Below, piece after piece: positions 1 to 6,475 of a DNA stretch of 10,142 nt. The translations under genes were made by a program, and so were the position numbers. Every line of letters begins with the position of its first letter. The stretch's first letter is position 1. Below the pieces are notes generated by a model. That model was not told the DNA's origin, did no database searches, and saw only the letters and a list, made by a program, of their open reading frames with translations. The stretch is from the NCBI GenBank assembly GCA_024405075.1, contig JAKSPG010000036.1:1-10142 (forward strand). The letters run 5' to 3'. This stretch comes from Elusimicrobiaceae bacterium (lineage in GTDB: Bacteria; Elusimicrobiota; Elusimicrobia; Elusimicrobiales; Elusimicrobiaceae).

Positions 1-1
1 T

Positions 2-520
2 GAGTTGTTGGTAGTTGTGTTAATTATCGGTATATTGGCGGCGGGGGCCCTGCCGAAATATCAAAAAGCCGTAGAAAAATCACGCGCGGCCGAGGCTCTG
101 CAATTAATGAAAACCGTCAACCAAGCCGTAGATACGTATTATTTATCCTCCGGCGAGTGGCCCCGGACCTTTGACGAATTAGCAGTGGATATCTCCTGGA
201 CCGGGCGGGAAAAAGGATACTTGAACAGTTGCATTACCGACGTGCGTTCCAACGGTATTTGGTCTATCCAATTAGAAAATAATAGCTGCCAAAGTATTAT
301 TGCCACCCGTTTGGACGGTCCGTATAGCGGGGCCGGATTTCTGATAGAAAAAAATTGTCCGTCGATCTCTCCATGGGAAAACCATGAATTGTATTGCGCG
401 GAATTTTTAGTAGGCAACAAAATTTTTTCCGGTGCTGACGGTCGTTTTTGTACGAAGTTATTGGGGGCCGCTTTCAAAGGAAAGAGTTGCTGCTTGCGTG
501 CTTACACGTTGCCTTTTTAA
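2..520 (+). CDS. Type IV pilin-like protein, 5' end cut off by the window
   Basis: The visible 172 residues begin exactly at the conserved Glu of the prepilin N-terminal helix (Glu5 of the mature protein). They continue as ELLVVVLIIGILAAGALPKY, the hydrophobic helix that anchors a pilin in the inner membrane and packs the pilus core. The start codon, leader and cleavage site lie before base 1. The C-terminal globular part contains several Cys, including a CC pair near the end, as is common in pilins closed by a disulfide loop. The family role is as a pilus or pseudopilus (type II secretion) subunit; which one cannot be told from this gene. It is a single gene ending at a bidirectional terminator, with no assembly genes beside it. 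The Gly in AAGALP and the Lys in PKYQ differ from the AAVALPQYQ of the paralog at 3265. Pilin-family assignment is secure, the specific role is not. Confidence 0.9.
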   Translation, partial: ELLVVVLIIGILAAGALPKYQKAVEKSRAAEALQLMKTVNQAVDTYYLSSGEWPRTFDELAVDISWTGREKGYLNSCITDVRSNGIWSIQLENNSCQSIIATRLDGPYSGAGFLIEKNCPSISPWENHELYCAEFLVGNKIFSGADGRFCTKLLGAAFKGKSCCLRAYTLPF

Positions 521-536
521 TCCACCTGTACATCAA

Positions 537-568
537 AAAGAAGGCCCGCTTTGTAGCGGGCCTTCTTT
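537..568. terminator. Bidirectional intrinsic terminator between convergent genes
   Basis: A perfect 14-bp inverted repeat, AAAGAAGGCCCGCT (537-550) and AGCGGGCCTTCTTT (555-568), has a TTGT loop. The GC-rich core is flanked by A on one side and T on the other, so it can stop transcription from both the pilin gene (+) and the GH57 gene (-). It lies 16 bases after the pilin stop and 16 bases after the GH57 stop. Confidence 0.85.
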
Positions 569-584
569 GCGTGGCGTACATATT

Positions 585-2207
585 TCAATACTTCTTTAAG
601 ACTGCTTCTTTGGCCGCAGAAGAGTAGACGTTATAGTCCATGTGTTGAAAGATGGAATCGCGCTGTTCCAAACTATACACATACCCTTCGTCAATGCGGT
701 TACCTTGGATTTGTTCATACAGCTCGTTAAAGCGTTTGACGTGGTCCTTGGTGCGCTTGGTGGAGTATTCTTTTGCGGTGCCGGTAGTCATTAAAAATGC
801 CCAGTCGGACGATTGCATCAGCACCAGCTCCCGCCCCAGTTGGTTAAGCGCGCGGCGTAACAGACCGTCGGCCTGGGGGAATTTGTTCGCCAGCTCCATC
901 ATCCGTTCGGACGATTTAATGAGGTGGCGGTAAATCCAATCGTTACCGCTGTTGAGCCATACATCGTGGTAGCCCTTATCGCCCCACGAGGACATGGACG
1001 GACGCACCACTTGGTTTTGCGGATAAATTTCCAGGTATTCGCTGGGGGTAATGAGTTTGATTTCGTCTTGGTCGTAATGAATCTTTTTGAATAAATACTC
1101 CAAGAAATCAATCCCTTCGTACCACCAGTGACCGTACAGTTCCGCATCGTACATGGAAACAACCAGCGGTTTGCGGTCCAAAATGGTGCTTAAATATTCA
1201 ATTTGTTTTTGGCGGTTGAACATAAAGTTACCGGCGTGTTCGGCGGCTACTTCGCGTGCTTCGTGCGGTTGGTAGGCCTGCTTTTGGTTGAGGGAAACTT
1301 TGCCGGTAATTTTATGGTATTTCATGCCGATATTGCGGCGAACGCCATCGGAGTGCAAGTACGGTTTGATGTAGTCGTAATCCAGGTCGTAACCTAAATC
1401 GCGGTAAAATTCGCGGTAGCGCGAGTCACCGGGATAGCCCGATTCGGCACTCCACACTTGCTGGGCCGATTCCATATCGCGCGCAAAAGCCGCTACGCCC
1501 GTATGCGGGCAGTACACGGGAGCGTAAATGCCGTATTTGGGGCGCGGAGTTCCGTGCAAAATACCGTGCGCTTCGGTGAAGAAGAAACGGATGCCTTCCT
1601 CGCGCAGGAATTTATCATCGCCGGGGTTATAGGCACATTCGGCCAGCCAAATCCCGCGCGGGTTGCGCCCAAAGCGGCCGCGGTAATCCGTCGCAGCGAT
1701 TTTAATTTGCGCGTTGACGCTTTCTTTGTGCACCATCAGCGGCAGATAGCCGTGGGTAGCGCAGCAGGTAATAATTTCCAGTTTGCCCATGTCTTGGAAT
1801 TTTTTAAATCCCTGTAACACATGGCCGTGGTAGCGGTTTTCAAACAAATCTTGGTAGCGGCGGAATTTATCAAAGTACATGCGCGCTACATTTTCAAACT
1901 CCGTGCCGCGGGTGCGGTTTAGTTCTTTTTCGGACAGTTCCACCCGCTGGTTTAAATAGCGGCGGAAACGCTCTATTAAAAGCGGGTCCTCCATCATGTT
2001 GCAAAGCGGCGGAGTAAGCGACATGGTAAGGCGGAAATCGGTTCCTTCTTCCGTTAAATTTTCAAAAACATTTAACAGCGGGATATACGTTTCCACCATG
2101 GCTTCGTAGAACCAGTCTTCTTCTAAAAAGTCCGGGTATTCCGGGTGCTTGATGAAAGGCAAGTGCGCGTGTAAAACGAGCGCCAAGTATCCTTTTTCCT
2201 GTCCCAT
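585..2207 (-). CDS. GH57 family alpha-glucan enzyme (1,4-alpha-glucan branching enzyme type, DUF1957)
   Basis: This 540-residue cytoplasmic protein has all five GH57 conserved regions: HAHLPF (13-18), GKLEIITCCATHGYLPLM (141-158), WLAECAY (187-193), YDAELYGHWWYEG (353-365) and the QSSDWAF block (465-471). Glu190 is the expected catalytic nucleophile and Asp354 the acid/base, at spacings close to those of the Thermus thermophilus GH57 branching enzyme (about 520 residues). GH57 members of this subgroup form alpha-1,6 branches in glycogen-like glucan. Some relatives hydrolyse alpha-glucans instead, so branching activity is inferred. The C-terminal helical part with TKRTKDHVKRFNELY is typical of the branching subgroup. 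The start is supported by an AAGGAA site that overlaps the end of the upstream gene, whose stop lies 2 bases before this ATG; the two are almost certainly co-transcribed and translationally coupled. Confidence 0.92.
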   Translation of the reverse strand: MGQEKGYLALVLHAHLPFIKHPEYPDFLEEDWFYEAMVETYIPLLNVFENLTEEGTDFRLTMSLTPPLCNMMEDPLLIERFRRYLNQRVELSEKELNRTRGTEFENVARMYFDKFRRYQDLFENRYHGHVLQGFKKFQDMGKLEIITCCATHGYLPLMVHKESVNAQIKIAATDYRGRFGRNPRGIWLAECAYNPGDDKFLREEGIRFFFTEAHGILHGTPRPKYGIYAPVYCPHTGVAAFARDMESAQQVWSAESGYPGDSRYREFYRDLGYDLDYDYIKPYLHSDGVRRNIGMKYHKITGKVSLNQKQAYQPHEAREVAAEHAGNFMFNRQKQIEYLSTILDRKPLVVSMYDAELYGHWWYEGIDFLEYLFKKIHYDQDEIKLITPSEYLEIYPQNQVVRPSMSSWGDKGYHDVWLNSGNDWIYRHLIKSSERMMELANKFPQADGLLRRALNQLGRELVLMQSSDWAFLMTTGTAKEYSTKRTKDHVKRFNELYEQIQGNRIDEGYVYSLEQRDSIFQHMDYNVYSSAAKEAVLKKY

Positions 2208-2209
2208 GG

Positions 2210-3079
2210 TTATTTTCCTTGCTCGCGCAGAGCTTTGATGCTGATGTGGCGCGTTTTATCGCCTTTGGCGTTGCGCGCGTGAATCGGCAAATCTACCACA
2301 CTGCCGGCGGGTAAGTGCTGGCGGATAGAGAATTTACCTTCTTTAAGCTCAATGTCTTGGCCGTTAATGGATACAATGGCATTTTTGGAGGCCGAGCCGT
2401 AGATGATAATTTCGCAATCGGCTTTGAGCCAGATGTCCTCGTCCTCTTGCACTTTATCTAAATGCAGGGCGAAAGATGACCACGAGCTCGGCGCGCCGGA
2501 AGGCGTCAGTTCTGTAAGTTTCCAACGTTGGCCCAGCACTTGCAAACGTTCGCTGGCTCCCATGCCGATATAATCGGCCCCGGAGAGTTTCAAGAGTTTT
2601 TGGAAGTCGCCTTCCACAATCATCCATTTGTCGTCAATAATGTCGGACACGCGACCGGGCGGCAACGCCGTGGTGTTACTGCGCGAAACGAGGATAAACC
2701 GTCCGTCCGCAGTTAAATAACCTAAATCGGCCACGTAGGTCCGACCGGACTGCGGCGCATTGATGTACCAGCTGCGTGCTTCAAAAATAACCGGCATATC
2801 GTAGTGGAAAACGGAGTTGTTTCCGTCAAAAAACGCTACGTCCGTTACATCGTGCAAGCGGATAATCGTGCGTGCGTTTTGTAGTGTATCTTGGCCGTAT
2901 TGGCTTTTAATGTAGTCCAACGTTCCGGTAGTAATTTCCCAAAACAGAAACAACCAGGCCGGGTCTTTGGGCAAAAGGTAGCTTTCCGTTTTGCCGTATC
3001 CGGCGGGGATATCCGCCTCGGTATTTGCATCTTTGTGCACGGGACGAACCAGTGCCCCCGAAGATAAATTTTTTTCCAT
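2210..3079 (-). CDS. DUF4912 domain protein, partner of the GH57 enzyme
   Basis: This 289-residue protein has no signal peptide or membrane segment. Residues about 33-155 match the DUF4912 pattern: ESYLLPKDPAWLFLFWEI near the start, then IIRLHDVT, the SWYINAP stretch (103-109) and YVADLGYLTADGRF (115-128). Residues about 200-283 form a second, beta-rich segment (FALHLDKV, EIIIYGSASKNAIVSINGQ) that resembles an Ig-like or carbohydrate-binding sandwich; that fold call is inference. DUF4912 genes are known to sit beside GH57/DUF1957 genes in several bacterial phyla, but no biochemical role is established to my knowledge. It is first in a two-gene operon, with a 2-base gap to the GH57 start, which suggests a role in binding or handling alpha-glucan. 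An AAGGGTGA ribosome site about 6 bases upstream supports the ATG used. Confidence 0.85.
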   Translation of the reverse strand: MEKNLSSGALVRPVHKDANTEADIPAGYGKTESYLLPKDPAWLFLFWEITTGTLDYIKSQYGQDTLQNARTIIRLHDVTDVAFFDGNNSVFHYDMPVIFEARSWYINAPQSGRTYVADLGYLTADGRFILVSRSNTTALPPGRVSDIIDDKWMIVEGDFQKLLKLSGADYIGMGASERLQVLGQRWKLTELTPSGAPSSWSSFALHLDKVQEDEDIWLKADCEIIIYGSASKNAIVSINGQDIELKEGKFSIRQHLPAGSVVDLPIHARNAKGDKTRHISIKALREQGK

Positions 3080-3120
3080 AATTTCACCCTTTTATAAATA
3101 TAATTTCGCTAATCTATACT

Positions 3121-3126
3121 ATTATA
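3121..3126 (-). promoter_or_regulatory. Possible -10 box for the DUF4912-GH57 operon
   Basis: On the minus strand this reads TATAAT, 41 bases before the ATG. Transcription would start near 3114 and leave a short leader with the AAGGGTGA ribosome site. No good -35 box lies at 16-18 bases, so the call is weak. The surrounding 3080-3202 is AT-rich and holds no gene. Confidence 0.35.
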
Positions 3127-3202
3127 CTATTTTTGAGGATGTAGTAGGGAAGCGTAAATAGGGGTTATTTTGTGTGTTTGTAAGGAGGGTTGCTTAAAAA
3201 GC

Positions 3203-3230
3203 TTGACTTCGTTTTTTTTTTTGATACCAT
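3203..3230 (+). promoter_or_regulatory. Promoter of the second pilin-like gene, with a T11 spacer
   Basis: TTGACT (3203-3208) is a good -35 box. After a 16-base spacer comes TACCAT (3225-3230), preceded by TGA (3222-3224), which makes an extended -10. The spacer contains a run of 11 T (3212-3222). Transcription would start near 3237, giving a leader of about 28 bases with the ribosome site at its end. TATAAC at 3236 is an alternative -10 but has a 27-base spacing from TTGACT and would leave too short a leader. Confidence 0.5.
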
Positions 3231-3264
3231 GCGATTATAACCTAGTTTAAGTGAGAGGATGCGT

Positions 3265-3786
3265 ATGGAAAAGAAAAGTGGTTTGTTGGGCCGTTTAGAT
3301 GTAAAAGCTTTTACGTTAATTGAGTTGTTGGTAGTCGTGTCAATTATCGGTATTTTGGCGGCGGTGGCGTTGCCGCAATATCAAAAAGCAGTGGAAAAAG
3401 CGCGCATGAGTGAGGCCGTTACGCTGGTGCGGGCCATTGCTAATGCCAACCAGGTTTTTTACTTAGCTAACGGGCGGTATGCTACCGTAAACGAAATAGA
3501 ATTGCTTGATGTGGACATCCCGGGGTCTGCCACTACCACCTTGGGGGGAAAACGTACACAAACAAAATTTTTTATCTATTCACCCAACGGTTTGACAGAC
3601 GAAGGAACAGATTCTAACTGCGTTGCTGTTGGCCAACGCGTTGCCAAGCTGGGGGAATTTTATTGGGTATATAACATTTATATCACACAGAGTAATCCTG
3701 ACCGTATAAAGTGCCGCTTTTACGCGGGGGCTTCCGATATCCAAAGGAAACTTTGTGATCAGTTAAATACAAACGGTACGCTCTAA
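3265..3786 (+). CDS. Type IV pilin-like protein with a 15-residue leader
   Basis: The 173-residue product has a basic leader (MEKKSGLLGRLDVKA), then the pilin motif FTLIELLVVVSIIGILAAVALP and a hydrophilic C-terminal domain with at least three Cys (in DSNCVAV, RIKCRF and RKLCDQ). Glu20 corresponds to Glu5 of the mature protein. Cleavage would fall after Ala15, where most prepilins have Gly. I chose the ATG at 3265 rather than the one at 3259 because GAGAGG (3253-3258) is 6 bases before 3265 and directly abuts 3259. The mature N-terminus is almost the same as that of the partial gene at base 2, at DNA level too. It is monocistronic: its own promoter lies upstream and a terminator directly follows. 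Pilin versus pseudopilin cannot be decided here. Confidence 0.92.
   Translation: MEKKSGLLGRLDVKAFTLIELLVVVSIIGILAAVALPQYQKAVEKARMSEAVTLVRAIANANQVFYLANGRYATVNEIELLDVDIPGSATTTLGGKRTQTKFFIYSPNGLTDEGTDSNCVAVGQRVAKLGEFYWVYNIYITQSNPDRIKCRFYAGASDIQRKLCDQLNTNGTL
3321..3400 (+). repeat. Segment repeating bases 1-80 (pilin N-terminal coding block)
   Basis: Aligned by hand without gaps, 3321-3400 and 1-80 differ at about 10 of 80 positions, many of them third codon positions. The match covers the codons for the pilin helix and fades after the VEK codons. This is a paralogous block and not a mobile repeat. Confidence 0.75.
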
Positions 3787-3788
3787 AA

Positions 3789-3817
3789 AAAGGTCCCCGT
3801 TTTAAATGGGGGCCTTT
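3789..3817. terminator. Bidirectional intrinsic terminator between pilin and permease genes
   Basis: AAAGGTCCCC (3789-3798) pairs with GGGGGCCTTT (3808-3817) in ten pairs, one of them T-G, around a 9-base loop. The minus-strand copy is followed by a T6 run and suits the permease gene, which stops at 3832. The plus-strand copy starts 2 bases after the pilin stop and has a shorter T tail. Confidence 0.75.
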
Positions 3818-3831
3818 CATCGGGTAAAAAA

Positions 3832-4728
3832 TCAATTCGCCCGGATGGGTTTTTGTATCAGCCATAAGCTAATAAAAATTAGCACCAACCCGACCAGTTC
3901 CACCCCTTGCGGCAAGCGCGAGCGGAAAACAATATCCGTTGCCATAGCAATAATAGGGGAGAAATACGTAACGGAAGCCATGCGCGTGGCTCCCCAGCGT
4001 TTGATTAATTCCACCATCAGTAAAAACGCTACCGCGGACGAAAATACCCCGGCTACCAAAATAGAAATTATGACTTTGCCTGTAAAGGCACTAACGGGCG
4101 GCACGGGCTCGCAAAGCCCGGCGATGACCAATAACGCCAGCGCGGAAAATAAATACTGGTGAAAGGTGTTACCTTCCAACGAAACGGCGCGGCTGTCCAC
4201 CATAATTTTTTTAGTCAGCACGTTGCCTAACCCGTACGACCACGTCATAACGAGCAGGGCCAAACAACCGTACAGTACATGTGGGGATGCCTCAAATTGG
4301 CTGGCAGATAAATTGGGGCTCATAATCACCACCAACCCGGCCAACCCCACCAGCACCCCGGCCGCACGGCGCCAGGTAAAGCGGTCCACCCCTTTTAAAA
4401 TGACGGCTCCGGCAATGAAGCTCCATATTGGGGTAGTACCGTTAAAAATACCGCCGATAGTGGGGTCCACAAACTGCTGCCCCCACGAAAGTGCCGCAAA
4501 CGGCAGCAAGATAAGCAGAAAGCCGATTGTCCACGGCCGCCACAGTTGGCGCAGGGGGCATTTCAAATTTTTACGCTGAATCCCGTAGAAAATAACCAAA
4601 AATAGCAACCCCGCCAGTACCCTAAAAAAAGTACTCCATCCCGGCGGTAATACATCTACCATGTTTTTGGAGGCCAAAAACGCAGACCCCCAGCAAACGG
4701 CCAAACAAAACGCAATCAGATAACTCAT
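3832..4728 (-). CDS. EamA/DMT superfamily permease
   Basis: This 298-residue inner-membrane protein is made of two EamA repeats with about ten predicted hydrophobic segments. The N-terminal WGSAFLASK motif is typical of the drug/metabolite transporter superfamily, as are FFRVLAGLLFL in the first half and the end of the second repeat (LVGLVLIFISLWL). Such proteins export or import amino acids, metabolites or drugs; the substrate cannot be read from sequence. The start at MSYL is chosen because AAGGAGA lies 6 bases upstream. A longer frame with a 12-residue hydrophilic extension lacks a ribosome site. The gene is monocistronic, ends at the shared terminator and is divergent from the metal-import operon, with 83 bases between the start codons. 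Confidence 0.88.
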   Translation of the reverse strand: MSYLIAFCLAVCWGSAFLASKNMVDVLPPGWSTFFRVLAGLLFLVIFYGIQRKNLKCPLRQLWRPWTIGFLLILLPFAALSWGQQFVDPTIGGIFNGTTPIWSFIAGAVILKGVDRFTWRRAAGVLVGLAGLVVIMSPNLSASQFEASPHVLYGCLALLVMTWSYGLGNVLTKKIMVDSRAVSLEGNTFHQYLFSALALLVIAGLCEPVPPVSAFTGKVIISILVAGVFSSAVAFLLMVELIKRWGATRMASVTYFSPIIAMATDIVFRSRLPQGVELVGLVLIFISLWLIQKPIRAN

Positions 4729-4748
4729 GTAAGGTCTCCTTTTGGGTA

Positions 4749-4754
4749 TTATAA
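4749..4754 (-). promoter_or_regulatory. -10 box for the EamA permease gene
   Basis: The minus strand reads TATAAT here, inside the perfect palindrome TATTATAATA (4747-4756). The start point would be near 4743, about 15 bases before the ATG and just ahead of the AAGGAGA site. No clear -35 box is seen. Confidence 0.4.
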
Positions 4755-4772
4755 TAAATTTCACTACGGCGT

Positions 4773-4802
4773 TTGTGCGAAATTCCGGCGAATTCGTATA
4801 AT
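4773..4802 (+). promoter_or_regulatory. Promoter of the metal-import operon, giving an almost leaderless mRNA
   Basis: TATAAT at 4797-4802 is a consensus -10 box. TTGTGC (4773-4778) is a weak -35 box with an 18-base spacer. The ATG starts at 4812, only 9 bases after the -10 box, so the transcript would have at most a few leader bases. No Shine-Dalgarno site precedes the ATG. Confidence 0.5.
4777..4795 (+). promoter_or_regulatory. Direct repeat in the promoter spacer, possible operator
   Basis: GCGAAATTC (4777-4785) and GCGAATTC (4788-4795) are near-identical and 11 bases apart, one helical turn, exactly between the -35 and -10 boxes of the metal-import operon. A metal-responsive repressor such as a Zur/Fur or DtxR type could bind there. 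The sequence matches none of the family boxes I know, so the role is a guess. Confidence 0.3.
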
Positions 4803-4811
4803 ATATGTAAG

Positions 4812-5696
4812 ATGAAGAAATGGATTATAGGTGTAATCGTGGCGGTGTTGGCGCTAGGCGTTTATGTAGGTTTGCGCCGCACGCCGGGCCGCACAAGCGG
4901 CCGCGTGCAAGTGGTAACGTCGGGCTATGTGCCGTACACGCTGGCCAGACAAATCGGCGGGGAGTGGGTAGATGTTACCCAACTGCTGCCGCCGGGAGCG
5001 GAGCCGCACGGCTTTGAGCCTACGCCGGGCAGTATGGTGGCGGTGCACCGGGCCGATGTATTTTTGTACGTATCGGATCGGCTGGAGCCGTGGGTAAAAG
5101 ACGTGCTCGGGGCCTCCGGAAAACGCACGCGCACAGTAGAACTGGCGCAGGGTGTTTCTTCGGGAGACGACCCGCATGTATGGATGGATTTTGGCTCCGC
5201 GGTAGAAATGGCCCGCACGCTGACAGATACGCTGGCGCTGGCGGACCCGGCGCACGCGGCCGATTATCGTGCCAATTTAGCGTTATTGGAACGGGACATT
5301 GCGGTGCTGGACCGGGATTTTGCCCGGGTGCTTGCTTCGTGTAAACACCAAGAAATTGTCCACATCGGGCACCTGGCGTTTGGGGCGTTAGCGCGGCGGT
5401 ATAAGCTATCACTTACGGCGCTGGCAGGCACATCTCACGAGGGGGAACACTCCGCACGCAAGTTGGCGGACCTGGTAAAACAAGTGCGTGGGAAAAATAT
5501 CCCGGCTTTATTTACGGAAGATGCCGTTTCTCCACGTTTGGCCGAAGCCGTTGCGGCGGAAACCGGGGCGGAAATCTTACCGCTTTATACCGTGGAACAC
5601 GTGAGTAAAAACGATTTTAATAACGGCGTTACGTATGTAGAACTGATGCGCCGCAATCTGGATAGCTTGCAGCGGGGGCTGGTATGCGAGAAGTAA
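4812..5696 (+). CDS. znuA: Metal ABC transporter substrate-binding protein (ZnuA/TroA family)
   Basis: This 294-residue protein captures Zn2+ or Mn2+ outside the membrane and delivers it to the permease. It starts with a KK n-region and one hydrophobic segment (residues 4-20). No lipobox Cys is seen, so it is either secreted or anchored by an uncleaved signal. The cluster A-I ligand residues are recognisable: His66 in EPHGFEP, His122 in DPHVWMD and His187 in HIGHLAFGALARRY. The fourth ligand could be Glu236 (FTEDAVSP). The C-terminal block NGVTYVELMRRNLDSL is typical. The His-rich loop of Escherichia coli ZnuA is absent. I start at ATG 4812, because a longer TTG frame from 4773 would run through the promoter. 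The gene overlaps the next one by 13 bases. Three His ligands favour zinc, but manganese is not excluded. Confidence 0.88.
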   Translation: MKKWIIGVIVAVLALGVYVGLRRTPGRTSGRVQVVTSGYVPYTLARQIGGEWVDVTQLLPPGAEPHGFEPTPGSMVAVHRADVFLYVSDRLEPWVKDVLGASGKRTRTVELAQGVSSGDDPHVWMDFGSAVEMARTLTDTLALADPAHAADYRANLALLERDIAVLDRDFARVLASCKHQEIVHIGHLAFGALARRYKLSLTALAGTSHEGEHSARKLADLVKQVRGKNIPALFTEDAVSPRLAEAVAAETGAEILPLYTVEHVSKNDFNNGVTYVELMRRNLDSLQRGLVCEK

Positions 5697-6475
5697 TTTC
5701 AGCCCGGGACGTATGCTTTGCTTATGCACGCGTGCCGGTGCTGGAACATATCTCTTTTACTGTTGAGCCGGGCGATTACATTGGGCTAATTGGCCCCAAC
5801 GGGGGCGGGAAAACGACGTTGTTAAAAGTGTTACTCGGGCTGGAAAAGGGCTGTGGCGACATTAAACTTTTCGGTACGCCGCTGGCGCAATTTACCGGGT
5901 GGGATAAAATCGGCTATTTGGCGCAAAAAAGCCCGGTAGCGCAAAGCCGCTTTCCCATTTCTGTGCAAGAAGTGGTGCTCATGGGACTGGCCGGGCGCGG
6001 TGCACGCGTGGGCCGCGGTGAATTAAAAGACGTATACGATGCCATGCAACAAACGCGTACCCGTCAGTATGCGGGGCGTATCTTTCACGACTTATCTATC
6101 GGACAGCAACAGCGCGTGCTACTGGCGCGCGCGCTAGTCAGCAAGCCGCAACTCTTAATTTTGGACGAGCCCTCCACCGCGTTGGACGCAGAATCGCGCG
6201 AGATGTTTTTTGATTTGCTGGGTGAACTTAATTCCAAACATCGTACCACCATTTTACTGATTACGCACGACACGGGCGAAGTGGGCAAGCATATTTCCAA
6301 ATTTATGTACGTAGATAAAACACTGGTGTTTTTTGGTACCAAGCAAGAGTTTTGCCACTCACAAGAAGTAGCTAAAAAACTGGGTCCGTTTGCGCAACAC
6401 ACCATTGACCATTTACACAATATCCACGGGCATTGTCCGCTGGGGGCCGATTGCCGGGAGTGTCAACATGGTTGA
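5684..6475 (+). CDS. znuC: Metal ABC transporter ATP-binding protein (ZnuC type) with a His/Cys-rich tail
   Basis: This 263-residue cytoplasmic ATPase drives the importer. Walker A is GPNGGGKT (37-44), the Q-loop Gln is 81, the signature is LSIGQ (137-141, in place of the usual LSGGQ), Walker B is LLILDE (157-162), the D-loop is TALD (165-168) and the switch His is 195. The last 25 residues hold five His (239, 243, 245, 248, 250), three Cys (251, 257, 260) and His262, a possible metal-binding tail. The ATG lies inside the znuA gene with a 13-base overlap, after a G-rich ribosome site, so translation is coupled. The family and the neighbours show that it belongs to a zinc or manganese importer. 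Confidence 0.92.
   Translation: MREVISARDVCFAYARVPVLEHISFTVEPGDYIGLIGPNGGGKTTLLKVLLGLEKGCGDIKLFGTPLAQFTGWDKIGYLAQKSPVAQSRFPISVQEVVLMGLAGRGARVGRGELKDVYDAMQQTRTRQYAGRIFHDLSIGQQQRVLLARALVSKPQLLILDEPSTALDAESREMFFDLLGELNSKHRTTILLITHDTGEVGKHISKFMYVDKTLVFFGTKQEFCHSQEVAKKLGPFAQHTIDHLHNIHGHCPLGADCRECQHG

Noticed and set aside
3806..4579. Plus-strand open frames opposite the EamA permease
   Set aside because: They are antisense to a clear membrane protein gene, have no ribosome site and show no recognisable domain.
4747..4756. Perfect palindrome TATTATAATA as a repressor site
   Set aside because: It is explained by the -10 box of the permease gene, and AT palindromes of this length are common.
4820..5412. 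Several open frames overlapping znuA on both strands, rich in Arg and Pro
   Set aside because: They arise from the GC-rich codons of znuA in other frames and resemble no protein family.
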